DNA from: an uncultured Aquimarina sp. | GTDB taxonomy: Bacteria > Bacteroidota > Bacteroidia > Flavobacteriales > Flavobacteriaceae | Reading direction: 5' to 3' | Length of the DNA: 38,522 nucleotides | NCBI GenBank assembly: GCA_947496555.1 | Contig: CANMDH010000049.1 | Location: 1 to 38,522 of the forward strand | Shown: in pieces, positions 14,442 to 22,680 of the stretch | Layout of the letters: each line of letters starts with the position of its first letter | How positions within the stretch are numbered: position 1 is the first letter of the stretch | Notes under the pieces: model-generated | What the model was told of the DNA's origin: nothing | The model's database searches: none | Seen by the model: the letters and a program-made list of their open reading frames with translations, nothing else | Made by a program: the position numbers and the translations under genes

Positions 14442-17400
14442 ATGATGAAAAAACTACTTTGTATTTGCTTGCTTGTTGTTTTTGGAAATCAGTTTCTAAT
14501 TGCACAGGCGGATTATATAAGTTGGGAGTTTAGAGGAGGAAACCTTTTAAACAACCCTGATGGTTCTTCTACAGGACCGGGACCAGAACCAGCAGGACTG
14601 GATGTTGCTGCCATACCCACGACATTAGGACGTTTGCCATCTGCCGTTTTGGTAGATATTGACAATGATGATGACCTGGATTTTATTTCAGGAAGTCAGA
14701 GAGGATCTGTTCATTATTTTGAAAACACAGGTACGCCAACAGCACCAAATTGGGTATTGGCATCGATCCCTTCTTTAGATGCTATAGATATCGATCCCTT
14801 AAACCCAGCCAGAAATCAAAATCGCCCACAATTGGCAGACATCGATGACGACGGAGACCTGGATTTGTTTATCGGTACAGAACGTGACCATGAGGGAGAT
14901 GGAGATAATGATATCCTTTTTTATAGAAATGTGGGAACTCCAGAAGTTCCAGTATTTGAATATGTTCCAGATGCTTTGCCAGGACTTAATAATCAAGAAA
15001 TTGCAGAATTTCCTGGTTTAGGTTTTGTAGACCTTGATAATGACACCGATCTGGATTTGGTAGCACTCGGAAGCGATAAACTTACCTATTATAAAAATAT
15101 TGGAACCATAGATAATCCTATTTTCGAACTTCAATCAGAAGCAGACAGCCCTTGGGATAATGAAAGTGCCTATACAAATATGGATGTTCCAATTCCAGTA
15201 TTTGAAGATTTTGATAAAGATGGGGACTATGATATGTTTTTTACAATAGATGATCCCGGTTTAGTGCGGTGGATAGAAAATGTGGGTACAGTTAATGTTG
15301 CACATTTTGAATCATCTCAACAATCTTTTAACGGCGAATTAACCCTTGGGGAAGCAGGAAGTTTTGGCACAATAGATTTTGGTGATGTGAATGGAGATGG
15401 TTTAAAAGATGCTATTTTGACTAGTTTTAATGTTCCCAGATTTGCCTGGTTTAGACAAGTTCCTGTTTGTATCGCTCCTAATATTACTGAAGTTACTTCA
15501 ACAACTGTAACTTGTGAAGGAGAAACGGCCACTATCACCATTTCTGGGAATCTTAATATCGCTTCAACCTGGTCTATTTATACAGATTCTTGTGGAGAAA
15601 ATTTGATTGGAACAACCACTACAAATACCTCTACTTTTGAAGTCACGCCTAGTGCACCTGGCACAACCTATTATATACGTGGAGAGGACGGAAATATAGC
15701 TTGTATTGATGAAACAACAGCTACCTGTACATCAATTACGATTCCGGTTAATGCTTTTGACGACCCATCTTTTAATTATAGTAAAGCTTTGTACTGCAAG
15801 GACGAAGCCAACCCATCGCCCACCATCACCGGAACCACCGGAGGAAACTTCTCGGCCGATCCAGGATTAACTATCGATCCCAACTCAGGAATCATCGATA
15901 TTGCCAACAGCACCGCAGGAAGTTATACCGTAACCTATGCAACGGCTGGAATCTGTCCGGATTCTAGCGAAGTTACTGTGGAGATTACCGAATTGGATGA
16001 TCCTTCCTTTAGTTACAGCCAAGCCTTGTATTGTTCTAATGAAGCCAACCCGTCACCCACCATCACCGGAACCACCGGAGGAACCTTCTCGGCCGATCCA
16101 GGATTAACTATCGATCCCAACTCAGGAATCATAGATATTGCCAACAGTACTGCAGGAAGTTATACCGTAACCTATGCAACGGCTGGAATCTGTCCGGATT
16201 CTAGCGAAGTTACTGTGGAAATTACCGAATTGGATGATCCTTCCTTTAGTTACAGCCAAGCCTTGTATTGTTCTAATGAAGCAAATCCATCGCCCACTAT
16301 CACCGGAACCACCGGAGGAACCTTCTCGGCCGATCCAGGATTGAGCATCGATCCCAGCTCAGGAACTATCGATATTGCCAACAGTACCGCAGGAAGTTAT
16401 ACCGTAACCTATACAACGGCTGGAATCTGTCCGGATTCTAGCGAAGTCAACGTAGAGATTACCGAATTGGATGATCCTTCCTTTAGTTACAGCCAAGCCT
16501 TGTATTGTTCCAACGAAGCAAATCCATCGCCCACCATCACCGGAAACACCGGAGGAACCTTCTCTGCCGATCCAGGATTGAGCATCGATTCCAGTTCGGG
16601 AACTATCGATATTGCCAACAGTACTGCAGGAAGTTATACCGTAACTTATACAACGGCTGGAACCTGTCCAGATTCTAGCGAAGTCACTGTGGAGATTACC
16701 GAATTGGATGATCCTTCCTTTAGTTACAGCCAGGCCTTGTATTGTTCCAACGAAGCAAATCCATCGCCCACCATCACCGGAAACACCGGAGGAACCTTCT
16801 CTGCCGATCCAGGATTGAGCATCGATCCCAGCTCAGGAACTATAGATATTGCCAACAGTACTGCAGGAAGTTATACCGTAACTTATACAACGGCTGGAAC
16901 CTGTCCAGATTCTAGCGAAGTCACTGTGGAAATCACCGAATTGGATGACCCTTCCTTTAGCTACAGCCAACCTTTATATTGTTCCAACGAAGCAAATCCA
17001 TCGCCCACTATCACCGGAACCACCGGAGGAACCTTCTCGGCCGATCCAGGATTGAGCATCGATCCCAGCTCAGGAACTATAGATATTGCCAACAGTACTG
17101 CAGGAAGTTATACCGTAACCTATACCACCGCAGGAATCTGTTCTAACTCTAGTGCCGTAGATGTAACCATAAATGCATTACCAGATGTATCAGTAACTGA
17201 TGATGCTCCTACACTTATTGCGAATACGATCGCCGGAGCAACGTATCAATGGATTAATTGCGATACAGATGAGCCGATCAGTGGAGAGACGAATGCATCT
17301 TTTACGGCAACAGAAAATGGTTCTTATGCTGTAGAGATCAGTGTAAATGATTGTACTAGCAGGTCTTCTTGCTTTACTATTGAAATTCGTAACCCCGAAA

Positions 17401-17627
17401 TTCCAGATACTTTATCTTCGTTTAAGTTATTTCCTAATCCAACAGATGGTGCTGTGAATGTTACCCTTGAGTCTGTAAACAAAATTACCTTGTTTAATTA
17501 TTACGGAAGAAAGGTCTTTGAAACATCAAATACATCTTTTGATATTTCTGTTCTTAGATCCGGATTATATTTCATGAAGATTGAAACCAATCAAGGCGAG
17601 ACTATTAAAAAAATAGTACGAAAATAA
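14442..17627 (+). CDS. T9SS-secreted surface protein, FG-GAP plus six 79-aa repeats
   Basis: 1061 residues (an ATG three bases further on is also possible). A signal peptide (KKLLCICLLVVFGNQFLIAQ) is followed by about five FG-GAP/VCBS-like repeats up to residue ~335, with acidic calcium-type loops such as DIDNDDDLDF, DIDDDGDLDLF, DFDKDGDYDMF and DVNGDGLKDA. An Ig-like domain (~345-438) leads to six tandem repeats of exactly 79 residues (about 440-913). Each has the pattern DDPSFSYSQALYCSNEANPS ... GGTFSADPGL ... ITEL and a Cys pair. The end, KLFPNPTDGAVNVT ... GLYFMKIET ... KKIVRK, is a type A T9SS sorting domain, so the protein should be exported and attached to the cell surface or released. 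Probable adhesin or extended stalk. It stands alone between its promoter and terminator. Confidence 0.9.
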   Translation: MMKKLLCICLLVVFGNQFLIAQADYISWEFRGGNLLNNPDGSSTGPGPEPAGLDVAAIPTTLGRLPSAVLVDIDNDDDLDFISGSQRGSVHYFENTGTPTAPNWVLASIPSLDAIDIDPLNPARNQNRPQLADIDDDGDLDLFIGTERDHEGDGDNDILFYRNVGTPEVPVFEYVPDALPGLNNQEIAEFPGLGFVDLDNDTDLDLVALGSDKLTYYKNIGTIDNPIFELQSEADSPWDNESAYTNMDVPIPVFEDFDKDGDYDMFFTIDDPGLVRWIENVGTVNVAHFESSQQSFNGELTLGEAGSFGTIDFGDVNGDGLKDAILTSFNVPRFAWFRQVPVCIAPNITEVTSTTVTCEGETATITISGNLNIASTWSIYTDSCGENLIGTTTTNTSTFEVTPSAPGTTYYIRGEDGNIACIDETTATCTSITIPVNAFDDPSFNYSKALYCKDEANPSPTITGTTGGNFSADPGLTIDPNSGIIDIANSTAGSYTVTYATAGICPDSSEVTVEITELDDPSFSYSQALYCSNEANPSPTITGTTGGTFSADPGLTIDPNSGIIDIANSTAGSYTVTYATAGICPDSSEVTVEITELDDPSFSYSQALYCSNEANPSPTITGTTGGTFSADPGLSIDPSSGTIDIANSTAGSYTVTYTTAGICPDSSEVNVEITELDDPSFSYSQALYCSNEANPSPTITGNTGGTFSADPGLSIDSSSGTIDIANSTAGSYTVTYTTAGTCPDSSEVTVEITELDDPSFSYSQALYCSNEANPSPTITGNTGGTFSADPGLSIDPSSGTIDIANSTAGSYTVTYTTAGTCPDSSEVTVEITELDDPSFSYSQPLYCSNEANPSPTITGTTGGTFSADPGLSIDPSSGTIDIANSTAGSYTVTYTTAGICSNSSAVDVTINALPDVSVTDDAPTLIANTIAGATYQWINCDTDEPISGETNASFTATENGSYAVEISVNDCTSRSSCFTIEIRNPEIPDTLSSFKLFPNPTDGAVNVTLESVNKITLFNYYGRKVFETSNTSFDISVLRSGLYFMKIETNQGETIKKIVRK
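15759..17180 (+). repeat. Six tandem 237-bp coding repeats
   Basis: Units start at 15759, 15996, 16233, 16470, 16707 and 16944; every spacing is exactly 237 bp (79 codons). Units 2-6 are nearly identical at DNA level, including synonymous sites, while the first differs more. Differences fall in patches shared between particular units, as expected from recent duplication and gene conversion. Confidence 0.95.
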
Positions 17628-17666
17628 AAAGTTCTCCCCAGTAAAATTCTTTTCTTTATCAAAGCG

Positions 17667-17697
17667 AAGCCTCTTTTTAAAAAAGAGGCTTTTTTTT
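17667..17697 (+). terminator. Intrinsic terminator of T9SS protein
   Basis: AAGCCTCTTTTT pairs with AAAAAGAGGCTT around a very short loop, followed by a run of eight T. It lies 40 nt after the stop at 17627. Confidence 0.9.
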
Positions 17698-17732
17698 CTA
17701 AATCATTATCCAACAATATTTTAAAAACAGGA

Positions 17733-18098
17733 TTATCTCCTTCTTTTTTTGCTACTCTTTGCTAACGGATTGAAATCAAGACATAATTGGATCCAATATT
17801 CTAACTCTTCATCCAAATCGAAACCATCAGGAGTAACAAAAACAAAACCCTTCATGGGTCGACCTGTAAAATCCATGGGCAGGCAGCCTTCTTTTTGCAT
17901 AGCTTCATCTATAGTATCAGGACCGATTCGTGCCATTAAAAGATCCATTTCTTTTTTCTTGTCAAAATGAATTCCGCAGCACATTTTATCATCCACCATA
18001 AAACAGAGCCCTCCCATCATCCTTTTTTCATAGAAATTGGCCTTTTTTTCTCTAAAAACCTGTCGTATGCGATCTGCTATAAATTCGTTGTATGCCAT
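17733..18098 (-). CDS. TfoX N-terminal domain protein
   Basis: 121 residues. The sequence RIRQVFREKKANFYEKRMMG then GLCFMVDDKMCCGI matches the TfoX N-terminal domain (kin to the competence regulator Sxy/TfoX). It has no TfoX C-terminal domain, so a direct role in competence cannot be assumed; stand-alone domains of this kind are common in Bacteroidota. The Lys/Arg-rich tail (KSSKKRRR) is notable. Its ATG overlaps the stop of the DUF2461 gene by one base (TAATG), so the two are co-translated. Confidence 0.85.
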   Translation of the reverse strand: MAYNEFIADRIRQVFREKKANFYEKRMMGGLCFMVDDKMCCGIHFDKKKEMDLLMARIGPDTIDEAMQKEGCLPMDFTGRPMKGFVFVTPDGFDLDEELEYWIQLCLDFNPLAKSSKKRRR

Positions 18099-18763
18099 TA
18101 TGAAATTGCTTTGGTTAGAAATTCGTTTATGGGCCGCATGATCTTCCAGTAGTGCATTAACTCATCGACCAGCACATTGCTCGTGATCAAACCCGGACTC
18201 TCTTCAGCAACAAAATAAAATTGTTTATTGGCTATCAAAGGTTCTTTTTCAAAAGTTTCCTGCCACTCTTTGGGAATCCGTTTCATTTTGTCTCCTTTGA
18301 TCTCTCCAAATTTTTCAACAAAGTCTCTATTCTCTAATAATTTTTGAAATGCCGCTGGGTTATTCCTGATATTGGTTCTTATTTTATGAAGTTGTTCTTT
18401 TGAAGGACCAAAACATCCTCCCATAATACCAATCATCTCTGGAGAGAGTCGTAAAAAGATCCCGGGAATGCTTTTATCTTTTCGACCTCCCCTAGAAATA
18501 AAGGCTGTGTAATGTAGATTATATGGTGACTTATCTGTAGAAAATCGAATATCCCGGTTAATACGTAAAATACAATCTTTAGGCCCAATTTCTAAATCCC
18601 TATCATAGATTTGTATTTGTTGAATCATAGCCCCAACAAATACTTCGAAGGGTTCCTTTATACTGGCCTGGTAACGTTTTTTATTAGCATGAAACCAATC
18701 TTTGTTATTGTTACTCGCCAGTTCTTTGAAAAATGCACTAAAATCTTCAGTGAAATATTGCAT
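18098..18763 (-). CDS. DUF2461 family protein
   Basis: 221 residues matching the DUF2461 (TIGR02453) family along its full length: NNNKDWFHANKKRYQ near the start, then RINRDIRFSTDKSPYNLHYT (about residues 68-87) and the GIFLRLSPE strand. The biochemical function of the family is unknown. It forms a two-gene operon with the TfoX-domain gene, which starts within its stop codon. Confidence 0.88.
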   Translation of the reverse strand: MQYFTEDFSAFFKELASNNNKDWFHANKKRYQASIKEPFEVFVGAMIQQIQIYDRDLEIGPKDCILRINRDIRFSTDKSPYNLHYTAFISRGGRKDKSIPGIFLRLSPEMIGIMGGCFGPSKEQLHKIRTNIRNNPAAFQKLLENRDFVEKFGEIKGDKMKRIPKEWQETFEKEPLIANKQFYFVAEESPGLITSNVLVDELMHYWKIMRPINEFLTKAIS

Positions 18764-18861
18764 AGTTAAACATATCTTCTGTCATCAAGAGTAGCATCTG
18801 GTACAATCATTATGAATTATAGAACATTTGGACGCTACTCAAGTTGACATAAAGTTAAACA

Positions 18862-19224
18862 TTACTTCATAGAATGAAAAGCAACTCTATTTCCTTCGGT
18901 ATCAAGGAAAATTGCCATAAACCCATTTTCTCCAAGAGATGTTTTGGGCATTAAAACCTTTCCTCCTGCTTTTTCTACACGAGCCAAAGGTACAGATAGA
19001 TCCTCACCTCCATTAAGATATGCAAAGGTTCCTTCTTGCGATGGTTTATTACCATTGCCATGAGTAACACAACCACCTACTCCTCCATCTTTATATGGAA
19101 AAAATGCCATTTTAAAATCCATCTCCATGGGTTGTAATTCGGCATCTAAAAGTTGATTATAAAATTTTACGGCTCTTTCAAAATTAGTACTTGGTATCTC
19201 GAACCAGCTAATTGCATTTGACAT
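18862..19224 (-). CDS. VOC (glyoxalase/bleomycin-resistance) family protein
   Basis: 120 residues of the vicinal-oxygen-chelate fold: a first beta-alpha-beta-beta-beta unit (WFEIPSTNFERAVKFYNQLL) and a second (VPLARVEKAGGKVLMPKTSL ... GFMAIFLDTEGNRVAFHS). Members bind a metal and act on small molecules or sequester antibiotics; the substrate cannot be predicted. It is probably a single-gene unit, about 100 bp from each neighbour. Confidence 0.88.
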   Translation of the reverse strand: MSNAISWFEIPSTNFERAVKFYNQLLDAELQPMEMDFKMAFFPYKDGGVGGCVTHGNGNKPSQEGTFAYLNGGEDLSVPLARVEKAGGKVLMPKTSLGENGFMAIFLDTEGNRVAFHSMK

Positions 19225-19326
19225 AATACTATGTTTTTTGATTAGTAACTATTCAAAGATACCAGATCAAGTAATCCAAAAAAATTATATTTTTGAAAAA
19301 ACATAGGTTTCTAAATTGAAATTTTA

Positions 19327-20718
19327 ATGAAAAAAAACGAAGAATTATTTTACCTCATCAAATCGTTATCCAAAAGTGAAAAACGGCATTTTAAACTGAG
19401 TGTCCAAGGAAATGAATCTTCAGAATACTTACTGCTTTTTGATGCTATTGAAGGTCAAAAAACGTATGACGAAAAAGCTATTAAAGAGCAATTTAAAGAT
19501 AAGACGTTCATCCATCAGCTCACCACCATCAAGAATTATTTAAAAAATCGCATTTTACAATCTCTTAGAAACTACCACTCTAAAATTTCGAGAAATGCAG
19601 AGCTTATTGATATTATTCGTAATGTAGAAATCCTATACCACAAAGGGCAATATCCAATATGCGAAAGTGAATTGAAACGTGCCGAGAAAAAAGCAACCAA
19701 TTACCAACAGGATCTTTTATTGTTCCAAATTTATGATTGGAAAAGAAAAGTGCATCAGGCACTGTATCCACAAGATATGGAAACCATTAAAACCATTACG
19801 GAACAACAAAAAAATACTTTAAAATTTACCAATGAATACATAGATCTTATACTGGCTAATATTGATCCATTACAATTTTCGCTTTCGCATAAAAAGAGTG
19901 TCTCCTTACAAAATAAAACCCTTAAAACTCTTCATAAATACCGAAAATTACTGATTTCAAAGGATCACAACAAGGCAAAACGCGTATTAGAGGACCTACT
20001 TAAAGAATGGGAACAACAGCCTGGGCTGCTTAAAGAATACTTTACCATGTATTTTTCGGTTTGTAATAATCTTTTGGGATATTTGGTCTTTAAAAAACAA
20101 TATAAAGAAGCATTTGTAAGGATCTTATTGATCAAACAAAAAGCACAAACTATCGAAAATATCTCTGCGGCTTTTATCAAAGAGAAACTGCGTTTATACA
20201 ATATCGAACTAGAGATACACCGTAGTCTAAAAGACCTGCACACCACACACGAGGTTATTGATGAAATTCAACATTTTGTTGAGGAACACAAAACCCTGGT
20301 TCCAGGTAATTACCTCCTGTCATTCCGTTTCCAATTTGCTAACATCTATTTCCTGAAAAACGATTTTAAAAAGACATTACACTGGATCAATGCTGTTTTG
20401 AACAACCAAACCAAAAAGGATCGAAAAGATTTGATCACTTACACACATTGGCTTAATCTTTTGGCACACTATGAGCTTGGGAATGGGTTTACACTTCGGT
20501 ATTTAATCGATAGCATGAAAAAATACCTCAAAAAACATAAAAACATAGAAGTCTACGAGAAAACAGTGTTGAAATTTTTATCCAAAACGGTAGAATTCTC
20601 ATCCAAACAGCAAAGAAATGCATTTATGGAGCTTCAGAAAGAGTTACTAACCCATCCTTTTCCAGAAAATGTATTAGGCTATGTTGATTTTAATGAATGG
20701 ATTAGTAGGAAAATATAA
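19327..20718 (+). CDS. Conserved helical protein of unknown function
   Basis: 463 residues, strongly charged and predicted all-helical, with no signal peptide or membrane segment. It opens with MKKNEELFYLIKSLSKSEKR, which I associate with a conserved Bacteroidota family of unknown function. Helical pairs such as ILYHKGQYPICESELKRAEK and FANIYFLKNDFKKTLHWINA look like degenerate TPRs, suggesting a cytosolic scaffold. It ends 19 bp from the convergent response-regulator gene. No function assigned. Confidence 0.6.
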   Translation: MKKNEELFYLIKSLSKSEKRHFKLSVQGNESSEYLLLFDAIEGQKTYDEKAIKEQFKDKTFIHQLTTIKNYLKNRILQSLRNYHSKISRNAELIDIIRNVEILYHKGQYPICESELKRAEKKATNYQQDLLLFQIYDWKRKVHQALYPQDMETIKTITEQQKNTLKFTNEYIDLILANIDPLQFSLSHKKSVSLQNKTLKTLHKYRKLLISKDHNKAKRVLEDLLKEWEQQPGLLKEYFTMYFSVCNNLLGYLVFKKQYKEAFVRILLIKQKAQTIENISAAFIKEKLRLYNIELEIHRSLKDLHTTHEVIDEIQHFVEEHKTLVPGNYLLSFRFQFANIYFLKNDFKKTLHWINAVLNNQTKKDRKDLITYTHWLNLLAHYELGNGFTLRYLIDSMKKYLKKHKNIEVYEKTVLKFLSKTVEFSSKQQRNAFMELQKELLTHPFPENVLGYVDFNEWISRKI

Positions 20719-20737
20719 TTTTTTGTTGAACCATATC

Positions 20738-21430
20738 TCATTCTGATTTTTTCATTGTATTACAAAAATGATCCTTGTATGTATTTCCGATAGATAATTG
20801 GGTATCGTTAATCTCTACATAATCGTTACCATAAGCCTTAATTTTATTCATCGCTATAATGTAGGATTTATGAATACGCACAAACTGATCGCTAGGCAAT
20901 AATTGCTCTAAGTCGATAAGTTTATGATACACCACATGGTGTTTGTTTTTTACATGAATTTTTACATAATTACTTAGCCCTTCTATAAAGATAATTTCAT
21001 CAAAATCAACTCTTACATTTTTTCGATCTACCTTAAAATAAGCATAGGTGTTTGGTAAGGTATGTTCTGTTTTTTTAGGGTTATTAATTTTGTTAACCGC
21101 TTTCAAAAATCGTTCAAACGAGAATGGTTTTAATAAATAATCTACCACATCAAGCTCAAAACCTTCTACCGCAAATTCTCTGTACGCTGTCGTGATAATC
21201 GTCTGCGGTGGATGAGACAGTGTTTTCAAAAAGCTTAATCCCATTATCTTTGGCATTTCGATATCCAGAAAAAGAATATCAACCTGATGATGCTCCCGAA
21301 GTATCTTCAAAGCTTCCATAGCATTGTCGCAAATGGCAAAAACCTCCAGATCAGGAGTATCTGCAATAAAACCCTTCACAATATTTTGTGCAATAGGCTC
21401 ATCATCGACTATAAGGCATTTAAGATTCAT
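20738..21430 (-). CDS. LytTR-family response regulator
   Basis: 230 residues. An N-terminal receiver domain has the acidic pair Asp9-Asp10, the phospho-acceptor Asp56 (ILFLDIEMP) and the conserved Thr and Lys positions (TTAYREF, YLLKPF). The C-terminal LytTR DNA-binding domain spans about residues 125-228 (FKVDRKNVRVDFDEIIFIEG, LSNYVKIH, FVRIHKSYII). Its start overlaps the histidine kinase gene by 11 nt, so they form a two-component pair. Targets are not evident. Confidence 0.93.
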   Translation of the reverse strand: MNLKCLIVDDEPIAQNIVKGFIADTPDLEVFAICDNAMEALKILREHHQVDILFLDIEMPKIMGLSFLKTLSHPPQTIITTAYREFAVEGFELDVVDYLLKPFSFERFLKAVNKINNPKKTEHTLPNTYAYFKVDRKNVRVDFDEIIFIEGLSNYVKIHVKNKHHVVYHKLIDLEQLLPSDQFVRIHKSYIIAMNKIKAYGNDYVEINDTQLSIGNTYKDHFCNTMKKSE

Positions 21431-22484
21431 TTTGTAACAAATTAATGGTTAATGTAACCATAAAAGAGGTATTCGTTTTGGTAATACCGAGTTCTTTTTG
21501 CTCTGCGTAGATTAAATCCAATCTACGAGATACATTTTGAAGCCCCAAACCACCACCATTGGTAGTTTCTTCTTCAACCTCTGAGATGCTATTCTCGATC
21601 ATAAAAAACAATACGTCTTTTGAAGCTTTGATACGAATTTTAATCCACCCTTTCTTAACTTCATTCTTTAAGCCGTGCTTAAAAGCATTTTCTATAAACG
21701 GAATCAAAATCAATGGAGGTATCGTAATTTCTTCTACCTGGCCTTCTACTTTATAATCAATGTCAACACGTTTTTCGTATCGTTCTTTTTCTAAAGCAAT
21801 GATATTTTCTATTAGTGTAAGTTCCTTATTCAAAGCCACTTTTTCGACATTAGATTCGTATAGTGTATAGCTAAGTATATCAGAAAGTTTAAGAATTAAA
21901 CTTGGTGTTTTTTCAGATTTCTCGAGTGCCAATCCGTAAATACTATTCAAGGTATTGAACAAGAAATGTGGATTGGTTTGTGATTTTAAAAACTTCAATT
22001 CTGCATCTATTTTTTCTCGCCGAAGTGCTTCTGTCTCTCTTCGTTCTTTAAACCAATCAAAAAACAATCTAAATCCCGTAGTAAAAGCAACAGGAGACAC
22101 AATAATGAGCGCTGCTTGTAAAAGATTAGAAAATTTCCATACATGAATATGTTGCCCCTGGATCCACTGCGGAAAGAACTTGGGATACCCCCAATACAAC
22201 ACAAAATATCGGTGTGCTATTGCGATGATTGCTAATAATGCCACCAGGTATAAAAAGTAGAAGAAAAATTTATTCTTGTATAAGACTTTTGGGATCAAAA
22301 TAAACCAATTGACATATACTGCGATTAATCTCGAGGGTAAATACAATAATTCATAAATAATGGCATCCCCCAGGGTTTGCCTGTATCCCCATTCTGAAAT
22401 GGCAAACGAGAACATAATGACTACCCAAAAAACAATATGATATGTAACCTGCTTTATATTCAACACACTAAATAAAGATAACAA
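21420..22484 (-). CDS. LytS-like sensor histidine kinase
   Basis: Up to 354 residues. About four membrane helices in the first 140 residues are followed by the His_kinase domain (LKSQTNPHFLFNTLNSIYGL, phospho-acceptor His173) and a HATPase_c domain (IPPLILIPFIENAFKHGLKN as N-box, NGGGLGLQNVSRRL as G-box). There is no extracellular sensor domain, so it probably senses through its membrane part. The frame begins at a TTG (22484); no ATG occurs before codon 24 (22415). A TAGCTTTG promoter-like box lies just upstream of the TTG, so the true start may be a GTG or TTG a few codons further in. It is coupled to the LytTR regulator. Confidence 0.88.
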   Translation of the reverse strand: MLSLFSVLNIKQVTYHIVFWVVIMFSFAISEWGYRQTLGDAIIYELLYLPSRLIAVYVNWFILIPKVLYKNKFFFYFLYLVALLAIIAIAHRYFVLYWGYPKFFPQWIQGQHIHVWKFSNLLQAALIIVSPVAFTTGFRLFFDWFKERRETEALRREKIDAELKFLKSQTNPHFLFNTLNSIYGLALEKSEKTPSLILKLSDILSYTLYESNVEKVALNKELTLIENIIALEKERYEKRVDIDYKVEGQVEEITIPPLILIPFIENAFKHGLKNEVKKGWIKIRIKASKDVLFFMIENSISEVEEETTNGGGLGLQNVSRRLDLIYAEQKELGITKTNTSFMVTLTINLLQNES

Positions 22485-22680
22485 ACAAAGCTAACATTTA
22501 TATGCTCCTTTTCTCGCTTTTTATGTCTACTCTCAAAGAACTTATGTAAACCGCCTATTTGGTGATGGCATAAAAAAAATAAAAGTATGCCCGGCAAATA
22601 TCGACATTGGAATAAAATCATGATTCGGTCTCATTTTCGAACTTACATTAGGCTTTGGCTCACTCATAATTTCGAAATAC

